Positions 43,158 to 52,523 of a stretch of 64,000 bases of DNA are shown piece after piece. The stretch comes from Anaerolineae bacterium (GTDB lineage: Bacteria > Chloroflexota > Anaerolineae > Aggregatilineales > J027). The first letter of the stretch is position 1. Every line of letters begins with the position of its first letter. The position numbers and the translations under genes were made by a program. The DNA lies in NCBI GenBank assembly GCA_021463865.1, contig JAJTXY010000005.1:62001-126000 (forward strand), given 5' to 3'. Under the pieces are notes generated by a model. The model was not told the origin of the DNA. It searched no databases and was given only the letters and a program-made list of their open reading frames with translations.

Positions 43158-43610
43158 TTACATTTGAGACTGTGGTTCGGGCTGATGAACTTCGAAGCGA
43201 TATTCGATTTGGGCACTGAGTTTGAGCATCCCATTGACCGAGCAATATTTCGTTTCCGAAAGCTCAATAGCGCGGGCAACGGCTTCTTCACTGACGTTAT
43301 TGCCCCAGACATGATAAACGATGACGATGTGGTTATAGACGCGCGGGTGCTCGTCCACCTGTTCGCCCTCGACCTCGATTTCAAACGCGGTCACTTCTTG
43401 TTTCTTCTTTTTTAGGATGCTCATCACATCCATCGCCGTGCAACCCGCCAGTGCCAATAGGACCATCCCCAGTGGCGAATGACCGTTATCGTATTCCGCG
43501 AGATTTTCGCTTCCAGAGGCAAATGTGACGGGGAGGTGGCTTTTACCATCGGTATATCCCTCAAAGGTCATCCCCTGTTTCCATGTTAATTTGGCATTAT
43601 GATCTGCCAT
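43158..43610 (-). CDS. OsmC/Ohr family peroxide-reducing protein
   Basis: 150 residues from ATG 43610 behind AAAGGA. OsmC/YhfA-type fold with both cysteines: the first in LALAGCTAMDVMSILKKKK and the second in KYCSVNGMLK. They reduce organic peroxides using reduced lipoyl or thiol partners. Small soluble protein, normal length. A TTGAGA-16-TATTGT promoter at 43651-43678 lies upstream. Confidence 0.9.
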   Translation of the reverse strand: MADHNAKLTWKQGMTFEGYTDGKSHLPVTFASGSENLAEYDNGHSPLGMVLLALAGCTAMDVMSILKKKKQEVTAFEIEVEGEQVDEHPRVYNHIVIVYHVWGNNVSEEAVARAIELSETKYCSVNGMLKLSAQIEYRFEVHQPEPQSQM

Positions 43611-43650
43611 GCGTGTGTCCTTTCGTAATAAATGCAGTGGCCCTAGCTCC

Positions 43651-43678
43651 ACAATATTCGACGCTGCGGCCTTCTCAA
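43651..43678 (-). promoter_or_regulatory. Likely promoter for the OsmC gene
   Basis: On the minus strand TTGAGA (43678-43673), a 16-base spacer, then TATTGT (43656-43651), about 40 bases before the ATG. The -10 is weaker than consensus. Confidence 0.45.
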
Positions 43679-43730
43679 ATATTCCGCACTAGGACATTTA
43701 TCACGGGAAAACATGCCAAATGTCTATATT

Positions 43731-45278
43731 CTAATGCCGGAAATGGCGGCTCTTCGTAAAGACCATCGCCATGCCTGCCGCATCTACAGCCGCAATCACT
43801 TCTTGGTCACGAATGGAGCCACCCGGCTGAATAATAGCGGAAACACCCGCCGCCGCTGCGACCTGTACGCCATCGGCAAATGGGAAAAACGCATCCGAGG
43901 CCAAGACCGCCCCGCGTGCCCGACTGCCAGCTTTCTCAACCGCCAAGCGTGTCGCATCTACCCGGCTCGGTAGACCCCCGCCAATCCCAAATGTCATATT
44001 GATGCCTGCGATCACAATCGCGTTGCTTTTGACATGCTGGCACGCCACCCACGCAAATTTGAGCGCCTTAATTTCGTCTTGGGTTGGACGGCGCTGGCTG
44101 ACAACCTGCCATTCCGTACCTTCGGGATCACCCAAATCGCGTTCTTGCGCCAACACTCCCCCTAAAATACTGCGAATCTCAATTCCCGGCTGGGTACTGA
44201 AATGGGGGATTTCTAAAACTCGGCAGTTCTTGCGTCCGGTTTCCAACATCCTTCGGGCGGCGTTATCCACTTTGGGCGCAATCAATACCTCAACAAAGAG
44301 ACTGCCCAACGCTTCAACAAAGGCTGCGTCTACCGTTCGGTTGACCGCGATGACCCCGCCAAAAGCTGACACTGGATCGCTTTCCAATGCTGCTGCGAAC
44401 GCCCCCGCTGTGTTTTCGGCCACTGCAATGCCTGTTGGATTCAGATGTTTAACAATAACCACGGCTGCCGATTCTTTGGGGGGAAATGACGACACCGCCC
44501 GCCACGCCGAATCCGCATCGAGCAGATTGTTATAGGACAATTCCTTACCTTGTAACAACATGCCACCTAACGGCCCAACCCCTTCATGCGCGGCATATAA
44601 GCCCGCCTTTTGATGAGGGTTTTCGCCATAACGCAAGGATTGAATCTGCTTAACGCCAATCGCCAGCGAATCACCAAGCCCTGTTTCACCCACTTCGAGC
44701 ATATCTTCGCCAGCGAGGTAAGCGTAAATCGCGGTGTCGTAGTTGCGAGTGTGGTCAAAGGCTTTGGTGGCAAGCCGTCGCCGTTCGTCTACAGATAGCT
44801 TGCCCTCTAATACAATTTTTTCTGCGACACCGCCATAATCCGCCGGGTCAACCAAGACCGTTACCCGTGCAAAATTCTTTGCCGCCGCCCGCAGCAGTGT
44901 TACCCCGCCGATGTCAATATTTTCGATGGCATCTTCTAATTTGACATCTGGTTTTGCCACTGTTTGCTGGAAGGGATAGAGATTGCACACTACCAAATCA
45001 ATCGGGGCATAACCGAGTTCGGTTAATTCTTGTAGGTCTTTGGAGTGGTCTCGTGCCAAAATCGGGGCATGAATCGCGGGGTGGAGGGTTTTGACCCGTC
45101 CCCCCAACATCTCTGGCAGCCCTGTTAACTGCTCAATCGGGGTCACACGCAACCCTGCATCACTGAGGACATTTGCCGTTCCCCCACTGGCGACCAAATC
45201 CCACCCGATGGTGGCAAGGGCCTGACCAAGCTCAATAATTCCGGTTTTATCAGATACGCTGAATAAAGCGCGTGGCAT
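43731..45278 (-). CDS. purH: Bifunctional AICAR formyltransferase/IMP cyclohydrolase
   Basis: 515 residues from ATG 45278 behind GGGAGC. The N-terminal MGS-like IMP cyclohydrolase domain runs to about 195 (SVSDKTGIIELGQAL, ASGGTANVL, GGRVKTLHPAIHAPILARD). The AICAR transformylase follows (SLRYGENPHQ, NNLLDADSAW, VKHLNPTGIAVAENT, and the conserved SNAIVIAG and SDAFFPFADGV). It does the last two steps of IMP synthesis. The convergent position to purB elsewhere in the window is not an operon. A terminator after secF (45303-45329) sits between secF and this gene, so purH may have its own promoter or rely on readthrough. Confidence 0.97.
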   Translation of the reverse strand: MPRALFSVSDKTGIIELGQALATIGWDLVASGGTANVLSDAGLRVTPIEQLTGLPEMLGGRVKTLHPAIHAPILARDHSKDLQELTELGYAPIDLVVCNLYPFQQTVAKPDVKLEDAIENIDIGGVTLLRAAAKNFARVTVLVDPADYGGVAEKIVLEGKLSVDERRRLATKAFDHTRNYDTAIYAYLAGEDMLEVGETGLGDSLAIGVKQIQSLRYGENPHQKAGLYAAHEGVGPLGGMLLQGKELSYNNLLDADSAWRAVSSFPPKESAAVVIVKHLNPTGIAVAENTAGAFAAALESDPVSAFGGVIAVNRTVDAAFVEALGSLFVEVLIAPKVDNAARRMLETGRKNCRVLEIPHFSTQPGIEIRSILGGVLAQERDLGDPEGTEWQVVSQRRPTQDEIKALKFAWVACQHVKSNAIVIAGINMTFGIGGGLPSRVDATRLAVEKAGSRARGAVLASDAFFPFADGVQVAAAAGVSAIIQPGGSIRDQEVIAAVDAAGMAMVFTKSRHFRH

Positions 45279-45302
45279 GATTTTTTTGCTCCCTATAAGT
45301 AA

Positions 45303-45329
45303 CAAAAAGGGGCGGTAAGTGCGCCCCTT
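45303..45329 (-). terminator. Intrinsic terminator between secF and purH
   Basis: On the minus strand AAGGGGCG pairs with CGCCCCTT around a 7-base loop, followed by TTTTTG. It starts 5 bases after the secF stop. Confidence 0.85.
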
Positions 45330-45333
45330 CGGT

Positions 45334-46299
45334 TTATTCGTTTACATCCCCACGTATAATGGGGAGTTCACCCTTTGACCATGAGACCAACAGTGGCACG
45401 GCAATGAAAATCGAGGAATACGTACCGCTGGTGAGGCCGATTAGCAGAATGAGCACGAATTGTCGGACGGTTTCGCCGCCAAACAGCACAATGGCGATCA
45501 TGACAAACACCGCGTTCAACTGCGTGGCAAACGAACGGTGAATCGTCTCCAACACGCTGCGGTTGACAATGAGTTCATAGGATTCATCACGGCGTTTGGG
45601 AATATTTTCGCGGATACGATCAAACACCACAATTGTATCTTGCACCGAGTACCCAACGACGGTGAGTAGGGCGGTCAAGAATAGGGCATCTACTTCCCAA
45701 CCTAAGATCAATCCTAAGATGGAGATTGCGGAAACGATAATCAAAATATCGTGAATCATGGCGATAATCGCACAGACCCCATAACGAACGGCATGAGGTA
45801 CTTTGCGGAAGGCGATCCAGATGAAAAACAACACCACAATGGTGGCTACCAGAATGGCAAGGAATGAGGCGCGGGTGACTTCATCACCAACCGACCCCGA
45901 AACCTGAGAAGTCGAGGTGGCTTCCATGTCCAGTGGGGCCAGTTCGCTGTCCAATACATCTAGCAGTTGGGTAACTTCTGCTGCACTTAGTTCTTCGGTA
46001 CGGACTGACCACCGACTCCCTTCAGGATAGGTGGCTTCACCATCTTCCCGTTCAATCGCCTGTAGTTCTTGGACAATAATTTCATCAAGTCCAAAATCCT
46101 CTAGCGAGGTTCGCAGATTTTCTTCCTCAACCGCCTCAGTGAATTGAGCCGAAAGCAAAGTGCCGCCAGTGAAATCAATGCTGACTTGCAGCAAACTGCC
46201 AGTGTCAACAAGGGAGAATCCCATTGCAGCAATACCAATGCTAATCAGTATTGCCGAAAATATGTAATAAACGCGACGCCGTTCTACCAGATTAAACAT
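45334..46299 (-). CDS. secF: Protein translocase subunit SecF
   Basis: 321 residues. Six membrane helices with a large periplasmic loop after the first. SecF signatures are YYIFSAILISIGIAAMGFSL, QVSIDFTGGTLLSAQF (usual GxDFxGG motif) and SVQDTIVVFDRIREN. With SecD it uses the proton-motive force to pull exported proteins across. Three bases after secD, so translationally coupled. Confidence 0.96.
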   Translation of the reverse strand: MFNLVERRRVYYIFSAILISIGIAAMGFSLVDTGSLLQVSIDFTGGTLLSAQFTEAVEEENLRTSLEDFGLDEIIVQELQAIEREDGEATYPEGSRWSVRTEELSAAEVTQLLDVLDSELAPLDMEATSTSQVSGSVGDEVTRASFLAILVATIVVLFFIWIAFRKVPHAVRYGVCAIIAMIHDILIIVSAISILGLILGWEVDALFLTALLTVVGYSVQDTIVVFDRIRENIPKRRDESYELIVNRSVLETIHRSFATQLNAVFVMIAIVLFGGETVRQFVLILLIGLTSGTYSSIFIAVPLLVSWSKGELPIIRGDVNE

Positions 46300-46302
46300 A
46301 GC

Positions 46303-48063
46303 TTATGCCCCCATCAAGCGCTTATTGCTGCGCAGTGAGTCGCCGAATATGTCAAGAATGAACGAAAGGAAAGTCCGGGTAACGATCAGCGCAGTGAACA
46401 GGTTAATCATTAACCCAAGCCCTAGTGTGATCGCAAAGCCTTGTACGGCACTTGCCCCGAAATTACGACCAAAGAACCAAAGAATTGTGCAGATGATACC
46501 TGTCGAAAGGTTGGAATAGAAAATGGACGAGAAAGCTCGTGCAAAACCTTGCTCAACCGCACGTTCGAGTGGTCGTCCTGCTCGAAGTTCTTCTTTCATA
46601 CGTTCAAAGATCAGAATATTACCGTCAACGGCTGTCCCAATGGAAATCAGAAAACCTGTAATTGCCGATAGGGTAAGCGTGACAGGGATGGTTTTATACA
46701 ACGCGAAGTTGATTAGACCAAAGACCAACAACGCTAAGACCGCAGCGATACCCGGCACACGATAGTAAATCAGCATGAATAGCAATACCACAATCACGCC
46801 GATGACCCCCGCACGAATGGAGCGATCAATCGAAATCTTACCAAGTGTTGGCCCAACGTTATCGAATGCATCCACCTCGAGTGGGACAGGTAGCGCACCA
46901 TAACGCAGTTGAGTTGCCAGTACGCGGGCACGTTCGCGGGTAAAATTACCTGTAATCTGTCCTTCACCTGTCGTAATGGCCTGTTGAATATTCGGTGCAG
47001 AAATAACCACGCCGTCCAATACAATCGCCAACCGCTGATTGACATGGCTGCTGGTGAAATCACCAAAAATCTGATCGCCTTCTTCATTCAGCGTGAAACT
47101 GATCGTCCACTGCGAGAAATTCCCCGCAACGGCAGCGGCATCTTTAAGGCCTGCTCCGGTCATCACGGTGGTAAAAGCGGGGCCGCCGGGTTGACCATTG
47201 GTGCCAATCGGGAAACTTCCATCCGGGCACGGGCCACGCTCGGCGTCATCCTCTTGGGCCGGCGCTTCCGGTGTCGTGGTCGCTTCGGGTGTCACCTCAG
47301 CGGTGGGTTCCGCCGTTGGTTGTTCTGTTGGCACTTCGGTGGGTTCTGGCGTCGCCTCAATCATTGTCTCAGCGGTTGCCTGTTCTGTGGCTTCAGCCGT
47401 CACTGCTTCGGTGGGTTCAATCTCCTCAGTCGGCTCTGGGGTTGGCGTTCCTTCACCACCCTGCGACAAACTGCTGCCGCCATTGACATCTACCTTCCCA
47501 AATGGACGAGGGTCAGGCGTTCTTTCTGTAGCGGGTTCAGTGGTGGGTTGCACATCTGGCGGCAGGGGGGTCGGCGTCAACTGTTGATTTTGAGCGTCTT
47601 GGGAAGTTTGTTGACGTTCCTGCTCGATACGCTGCTGTTCGGTTGTGAGAATGCACGCACCCTCATCAATCGAAGTCGAGATGCCGGAGAAATCCACGAA
47701 TTCCAGTAATCCAGTGCCTTGCACAGTTTGGAGCGCCACGTCGCGGTCACTCACCCCCGGTAATTCGACCAGAATGCGATCATTGCCCTGCAACTGAACG
47801 GTTGTTTCTGCCAAACCCAGCCCATTGACACGCCGTTCTACGATGTCTCGGGCCACTTCCATATCTTCACTTTCATATTGATCGGGGTCGAGTGCGGCTT
47901 TGAGGAGTACCCGTGAGCCACCTTGCAAATCTAGCCCCTGCACCACTTCAAAATCCCAGTCGGTATCCCCAACGTGGACACCGGGGCTATCGGGTAAGTC
48001 AATATAGGCGCATACCAGCGTAATTACGAGAATTACCGCCAGCCAATAACGGTATCCTGTCAT
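46303..48063 (-). CDS. secD: Protein translocase subunit SecD with a Thr/Pro/Glu-rich insertion
   Basis: 586 residues from ATG 48063; the upstream in-frame ATG 48072 abuts AAGGA too closely. SecD motifs: QGLDLQGGSRVLLKAA, GLAETTVQLQGNDRILVELPG, GQITGNFTRERARVLATQLRYGALPVPL, and SIGTAVDGNILIFERMKEELRAG. Between about 155 and 290, in the periplasmic P1 part, there is a low-complexity insertion of TPEPTE/TEQPTAEPTAE-type repeats with a nearby Cys, which lengthens the protein by over 100 residues. Chloroflexota membrane proteins often carry such linkers. Works with SecF and YajC. Confidence 0.96.
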   Translation of the reverse strand: MTGYRYWLAVILVITLVCAYIDLPDSPGVHVGDTDWDFEVVQGLDLQGGSRVLLKAALDPDQYESEDMEVARDIVERRVNGLGLAETTVQLQGNDRILVELPGVSDRDVALQTVQGTGLLEFVDFSGISTSIDEGACILTTEQQRIEQERQQTSQDAQNQQLTPTPLPPDVQPTTEPATERTPDPRPFGKVDVNGGSSLSQGGEGTPTPEPTEEIEPTEAVTAEATEQATAETMIEATPEPTEVPTEQPTAEPTAEVTPEATTTPEAPAQEDDAERGPCPDGSFPIGTNGQPGGPAFTTVMTGAGLKDAAAVAGNFSQWTISFTLNEEGDQIFGDFTSSHVNQRLAIVLDGVVISAPNIQQAITTGEGQITGNFTRERARVLATQLRYGALPVPLEVDAFDNVGPTLGKISIDRSIRAGVIGVIVVLLFMLIYYRVPGIAAVLALLVFGLINFALYKTIPVTLTLSAITGFLISIGTAVDGNILIFERMKEELRAGRPLERAVEQGFARAFSSIFYSNLSTGIICTILWFFGRNFGASAVQGFAITLGLGLMINLFTALIVTRTFLSFILDIFGDSLRSNKRLMGA

Positions 48064-48206
48064 AAAAAGCATTCCTTAGTGCGTATTCAAACGCGAGAAA
48101 CGGACAACACAAATGTTACTTTAGCGGCGTGGAATGTTACCCCAAAACAAACCTGCCAACAAGGTTGCATGTCACCAAATTTCGACGCTGCATTTAAACG
48201 CGGCGC

Positions 48207-48533
48207 TTATTGCGTGGTCGTCGTGTCATCAACGCCGCGTGCCATGCGAATATTATGGGCCAATTCTTCCGGGTCAAATTTTTGATGCAGAGCCGCCGTC
48301 AAAATCTTGACTTCAACACCCTCGGCAATCCGCAAAACGGCTGTGCCAATATCGTCATTTAGTTCCACCACCGTCCCGATGATGCCGCCGTAGGACACCA
48401 CTTCATCGCCCACTTGGAGGGTTTGGACATACTGCTGATGTTTTTTGAAATCGCGCTGTTTGGGGAAAACGGCCAGTGACCAATAGCCCACAATGAAAAT
48501 TAGGATGATGGTCGCTGAAAAAATGAATTCCAT
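48207..48533 (-). CDS. yajC: Preprotein translocase subunit YajC
   Basis: 108 residues. One N-terminal helix (FIFSATIILIFIVGYWSLAVF) and the YajC domain (QRDFKKHQQYVQTLQVGDEVVSYGGIIGTVVELNDD). AGGAG precedes the ATG at 48533. First gene of the yajC-secD-secF block; a TATAAT lies at 48571-48576 on the minus strand. It binds SecDF at the membrane. Confidence 0.95.
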   Translation of the reverse strand: MEFIFSATIILIFIVGYWSLAVFPKQRDFKKHQQYVQTLQVGDEVVSYGGIIGTVVELNDDIGTAVLRIAEGVEVKILTAALHQKFDPEELAHNIRMARGVDDTTTTQ

Positions 48534-48654
48534 CGTTTGTTTAGACTCCTCTTATGAAAACTCCTCGTGAATTATAGCGCAAGCCATCTCGATTACCGCT
48601 AGATTTTGTGATACCATCACACCCAAAATTCGTCTACATCATAGGGAAGTCTTT

Positions 48655-49386
48655 ATGCGCGTGGTAACAAACGAGGCGCTAATTCGGCGCAATCGTAGTC
48701 TGGCACAAATGAGCTTTTTTGTCGCCATTGGTGGCCTAGTCTTTAGTTTTTTGATGAGCAATCGTCTTGCGGGTGAGGAGTCCGCCTTTACTTTTAACTG
48801 CCTCATTGTCCCGATTCTGTTCGGTGCAGTGATTTTTTCTGTCCGCATGGCAAACCATTGGGTACGGGAACCCCTTGCATGGACATCTATTCAAGAGGGT
48901 GTACGGGGTGTGACCAATCAGGGCGTGTTATATCATTTTGTTTTCCCCGCTCGTCACGTCTTGATAATTCCACAGGGCGTCTATGTCTTGTTCCCTCTAT
49001 TTCATGACCGCCCCATTATCGTCAAGGATGATAAATGGCGTATTCCGGGTGGGATGTTAACCGCGCTTGTCAGTTTTATGCGCCAAGAGAATATCGGCAA
49101 CCCTATCCGCGATGCTCAATCCGAAGCGGCCCAACTCCAAAAATATCTGGACAAGCATTTGCCCGACAGCGGCGTCACGGTGAATCCGGTCATTGTGTTT
49201 ACCCACCCCAACGCACGGGCTGTTTTAGAAGGTGAACAGAGTGTTCCGGTGGTGTTTGTCAAATCCAAAGACAAGACCGAGCGTCTCACCCTACAGGAAT
49301 TTTTGAAAAATCAAAAAGAGGTCGGTCACGCCAGCCTGTCCGCGTCCCAAATTGAGGAACTCAACGAAGAACTGATTTACGCTTAG
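48655..49386 (+). CDS. Membrane protein with NERD-like nuclease-related domain
   Basis: 243 residues. Two N-terminal helices (MSFFVAIGGLVFSFLMSN and FNCLIVPILFGAVIFSV) are followed by a cytoplasmic NERD-like domain (VLYHFVFPARHVLIIPQGVYVLFPLFHDRPIIVKDDKWR, PVIVFTHPNARAVLEGE, VPVVFVKSKDK). NERD domains are related to restriction-type nucleases, but many such proteins lack the active site, and the catalytic residues are not clear here. A start at ATG 48655 behind GGGAAG. It is 9 bases before the GT39 gene. Confidence 0.65.
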   Translation: MRVVTNEALIRRNRSLAQMSFFVAIGGLVFSFLMSNRLAGEESAFTFNCLIVPILFGAVIFSVRMANHWVREPLAWTSIQEGVRGVTNQGVLYHFVFPARHVLIIPQGVYVLFPLFHDRPIIVKDDKWRIPGGMLTALVSFMRQENIGNPIRDAQSEAAQLQKYLDKHLPDSGVTVNPVIVFTHPNARAVLEGEQSVPVVFVKSKDKTERLTLQEFLKNQKEVGHASLSASQIEELNEELIYA

Positions 49387-49395
49387 TCAACGGGT

Positions 49396-51258
49396 ATGAA
49401 TCCCTTGCGCTGGCAATTGATTTCGGCGAGAGCAGCCCTGTGGCTTATTCTCGTCGGTTTGTTTCTTATGGCATTTGCCCTGCGCGTTTACCGACTGGAT
49501 GCGGTGGATTTGCGGGGTGACGAGGCCTATACGGTTATGCTTTGGACGGTTACGCCATTCAGCAAGGCATGGATGGAATTGGCCCGTGAGGAACCCCACC
49601 CAGTCGGCGCGTTTGTCCTCTATTGGGCATGGACGGGCGTGGTAGGGCATTCCGTTTTCGCTGTGAGGCTGTTATCGGTTTTAGGTAACCTAGTGGGTAT
49701 GGCTGTATTCGTCACACTGGCACGGCGGTTCTTTAGACGATGGTCGCTAGGGTGGGTGTTGGCCCTCTTATGGCTCATCAATCCTTTTTTTCTGTGGCAC
49801 GCCCAAGATGCCCGTACCTATAGTATTTTGAGCGGCCTTAGCCCCCTGTGTTTTTACCTTTTCTTGCGCCTCACCGATCAGCCAGATACCCCTTTCCGTA
49901 GATGGATTCCCTATATCATAGTCCAGACTGTACTTCTCTATCTGCATTATTTTGAAGTGCTGTGGTTAGTGGCACAGGGCCTCTATCTACTCAGCCTCCG
50001 CAACCACACCCTCTTGTGCCGCACCCTCAAAGCATGGGCCATCATTGGTGTATTGGCGATACCTGTCGCCGTCCAAGCCTATTATTTGGTGTTTGTCAGC
50101 CGATTTCAAAGCACGCTTGTCGAAGCCGATTGGCGGTTCTTGTTTTCAAATTTCTTGCCGACTTTGTTGTTCGGGGATAATACGATTTCACTGGCGCTGG
50201 GTATCCTATTGGCGGTCTTGATTTTTGGCGGCCTTGCCTACACAAGTATCAGGCAAAAGAGTCCTCATCTACGCCTTGTGTTTTTATGGGCTGTCATCCC
50301 GCCCCTGTTGTTGTATCTCGTTTCCAAATGGACGAATCCCAACTTTCTGCCGCGCTACATGATAACGATCACCCCGGCCCTGCTGATTGCCATAGTCGCT
50401 ATTGTGGACAACCTACCCCCACCCAAATTTCGACCCTATCTGCTCATAGGTGTCACGATAGGCTTAAGTGTGATCTCCTTGCATGAAATCAATGATTATT
50501 TTTTTAACGACCCGCCCAAGTCCCCCCGCTGGCACACGCTGGCGACCTATCTGGAATCGCGCACCACGACGCACGATGTCATCATGAGCGGTTCGGCTGA
50601 TCCTGCCCTAGATTACTATTACAATGGCCCTGCTGATATTTACAATGTTCCCATCAGCAACGCCAACCCGGTTGATGAATTCACATGGTTAACCGAACAC
50701 TACAGCGGCTTCTATTTGCTTGCCAGTGACCGTACCAACTTTGCCGATGCCTATCTACGCGAGCATACCCAAGCGATTTATGGCGATTCCTATCCCGGTG
50801 TGGTGCAATATCGAAATTGGGTCGTGCCGCCTACTGAAATTGAACATCCGCTGGCGATTCAATTTGGAGATGTAGCTATTTTGCGTGGCTATACGCTGCT
50901 GGATGGAGCAGGGGATAGCATAATTATTTTGCTCTATTGGGAAGCCCTTCGCCAAACGGCCACCCAGCACAGCGTTTTGGTACATGTTGTGACAGAGGCC
51001 AGCGAACCCGACTCACCTCCGCTTGTGGTGTTAGATCATGGCATAGCCAACGCCATCATTTCAACGACAGCGTGGCAATCCGGCGGTCTCTATCGTGATC
51101 CGGTGATTGTGCCTATAGACAATATCCCCCCCGGTCAATATACCCTCCGCATCGGCCTCTATGAAACCCACACTGGCATAAAACTATTAATTGATGATGA
51201 TATTGCCGAATCTACCTATCAAGGCCGTTATCCCATCGGCGAAATCACCATCCGATAA
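49396..51258 (+). CDS. GT39-type membrane glycosyltransferase
   Basis: 620 residues. Eleven or so helices in the first 370 residues, with the GT39/ArnT signature in the first loop (RLDAVDLRGDEAYTVMLW, in which the DE pair takes the catalytic place). It uses a polyprenyl-phosphate sugar to glycosylate a lipid or protein on the outer face of the membrane. The C-terminal 250 residues are soluble and extracytoplasmic (ESRTTTHDVIMSGSADPALDYYYNG, then a beta domain GDVAILRGYTLLDGAGDSI). Terminator at 51263-51298. Acceptor unknown; the polyprenyl-phosphate made by a synthase such as the one at 41897 could be its donor. Confidence 0.88.
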   Translation: MNPLRWQLISARAALWLILVGLFLMAFALRVYRLDAVDLRGDEAYTVMLWTVTPFSKAWMELAREEPHPVGAFVLYWAWTGVVGHSVFAVRLLSVLGNLVGMAVFVTLARRFFRRWSLGWVLALLWLINPFFLWHAQDARTYSILSGLSPLCFYLFLRLTDQPDTPFRRWIPYIIVQTVLLYLHYFEVLWLVAQGLYLLSLRNHTLLCRTLKAWAIIGVLAIPVAVQAYYLVFVSRFQSTLVEADWRFLFSNFLPTLLFGDNTISLALGILLAVLIFGGLAYTSIRQKSPHLRLVFLWAVIPPLLLYLVSKWTNPNFLPRYMITITPALLIAIVAIVDNLPPPKFRPYLLIGVTIGLSVISLHEINDYFFNDPPKSPRWHTLATYLESRTTTHDVIMSGSADPALDYYYNGPADIYNVPISNANPVDEFTWLTEHYSGFYLLASDRTNFADAYLREHTQAIYGDSYPGVVQYRNWVVPPTEIEHPLAIQFGDVAILRGYTLLDGAGDSIIILLYWEALRQTATQHSVLVHVVTEASEPDSPPLVVLDHGIANAIISTTAWQSGGLYRDPVIVPIDNIPPGQYTLRIGLYETHTGIKLLIDDDIAESTYQGRYPIGEITIR

Positions 51259-51262
51259 AAAC

Positions 51263-51298
51263 CCCTCACTCGAAGATTGGGAATGAGGGACTTTTTTT
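51263..51298 (+). terminator. Intrinsic terminator after the GT39 gene
   Basis: CCCTCA (51263-51268) pairs with TGAGGG (51284-51289), and a run of seven T residues lies at 51292-51298, just after the GT39 stop. Confidence 0.75.
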
Positions 51299-51344
51299 GT
51301 GTCGAGTACGACGACAAGAAAATCGGATTTGCCGATGACTCACT

Positions 51345-51374
51345 CCCCCTCTCTAAAAGCCTTTGGAGAGGGGG
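51345..51374. repeat. GC-rich perfect hairpin at the end of the SPFH gene
   Basis: CCCCCTCTC (51345-51353) pairs with GAGAGGGGG (51366-51374) around a 12-base loop, flanked by more C/G-rich sequence. It is 20 bases after the SPFH stop on the minus strand and may act as its terminator or be a dispersed intergenic repeat; T tracts are lacking. Confidence 0.55.
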
Positions 51375-51394
51375 TTGGGGGGTGAGGTCACGTG

Positions 51395-52495
51395 CTACTG
51401 CCCCCCGCGCAATTCCTTGAGACGGGTTTCCCATTTTTCAACCAGACGGTTATAGGCCGTCTCGCTGATCTTGCCCTGCGCCAACTGCATATCGAGATTA
51501 TCCAACAGCGCCTGAATTTCTTCGGGAGTCTGTGGATTCGCGGGCGCACCAGCAGCGGGGGCTTGCGCTGCGGGTTGCTGGGCTTGACCGCTGTTCTGCA
51601 TCTTTTCCATCATCTGCTGCATCATCTGCATCATCATCATTTGTTGTTGATTTTGCATGGCCTGTTGCTGTGGATTCATCGCTCCACCCAACTGCTGCCC
51701 GATGCCAAATCCGATGCCTGCACCTGCCAGATCACCTGCTGTGCCGGGGTTATTGGCGGCGGCGCGGGCCACATCCAGTTGCTCCATACGGAAGAAGTCT
51801 TCTTTGCTGCCGACCAGATTCATCGCTTCTTCGCGGCTGATCTGCTTACGTTGGAACGGCTTGGCCTCAAACGCTTTAATACGCATACCGAGTGCCCTAA
51901 AGCCTTCATTCAACAGCGCCAGCGATGCCCCTTCCAATTGGGTCAGCATGGCATTGGCTTCTTGCTCATTCTGTACTTTCAATTGGCTCAGAATTTGTGC
52001 CATCTCACCCAGTAGCAGGGTTTGAATGCGTTCCTTAATATCATCCAAACGCAACACAGGTTTTCCAACGCCATACTGTTTCACAAAACGCACTGGATCA
52101 TCAATGCCAATATCTACGACGCCATTGCTCATCAACTGCATCACGCCGATGCCCTGTGTTGTAAAAATGGTGACGGGGGGATTGGTGCCCCAGCGCACTT
52201 GTGGCAAGTCTTTGAGGTTCACATAATAAACTTCGGCCGGGAATGGATTTTTGCCATCCGTGACCTTGCCAATCAAATTCGATAACAGTGGCAGGTTGGC
52301 GGTACTGAGGGTGTGTCTGCCGGGGCCAAGCGCATCCAATACCTGCCCTTGACTCACAAACACTGCGGCTTGGCTTTCCTGCACAATACATTGTGATCCC
52401 ATGCGGAAATCACCAGCCCCGCCCTGTGGTTCGCGCCAGACGAGTTCTTCGTCCGCCACATTGGGGTGCTGAACAACATCAATAATACGTGCCAT
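51395..52495 (-). CDS. SPFH-domain protein with C-terminal SHOCT-like domain (YdjI-like)
   Basis: 366 residues, no membrane helix. The SPFH part covers about 20-240 (SQAAVFVSQGQVLDALGPGRHTLSTANLPLLSNLIG, PVTIFTTQGIGVMQLMSNG, and helical KVQNEQEANAMLTQLEG). This matches the group called 'virion core protein-like' or YdjI. A Gln/Met-rich stretch (QQQAMQNQQQMMMMQMMQQ) follows, then a SHOCT-like helix pair at the end (IQALLDNLDMQLAQGKISETAYNRLVEKWE). In Bacillus YdjI works with the PspA/YdjG membrane-stress system; a similar stress role here is inference. The gene 52524-53045 upstream is its likely partner, 28 bases apart. Confidence 0.87.
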   Translation of the reverse strand: MARIIDVVQHPNVADEELVWREPQGGAGDFRMGSQCIVQESQAAVFVSQGQVLDALGPGRHTLSTANLPLLSNLIGKVTDGKNPFPAEVYYVNLKDLPQVRWGTNPPVTIFTTQGIGVMQLMSNGVVDIGIDDPVRFVKQYGVGKPVLRLDDIKERIQTLLLGEMAQILSQLKVQNEQEANAMLTQLEGASLALLNEGFRALGMRIKAFEAKPFQRKQISREEAMNLVGSKEDFFRMEQLDVARAAANNPGTAGDLAGAGIGFGIGQQLGGAMNPQQQAMQNQQQMMMMQMMQQMMEKMQNSGQAQQPAAQAPAAGAPANPQTPEEIQALLDNLDMQLAQGKISETAYNRLVEKWETRLKELRGGQ

Positions 52496-52523
52496 CTCAA
52501 ATTGCTCCTTTAGTCGAAATTAT

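Noticed and set aside
46909-47709. 266-codon plus-strand reading frame
   Set aside because: It is the antisense of the Thr/Pro/Glu-rich insertion of secD, whose biased codons keep the other strand open.
51392-52015. 207-codon plus-strand reading frame rich in Leu and His
   Set aside because: Antisense of the Gln/Met-rich SPFH gene; no start signal.
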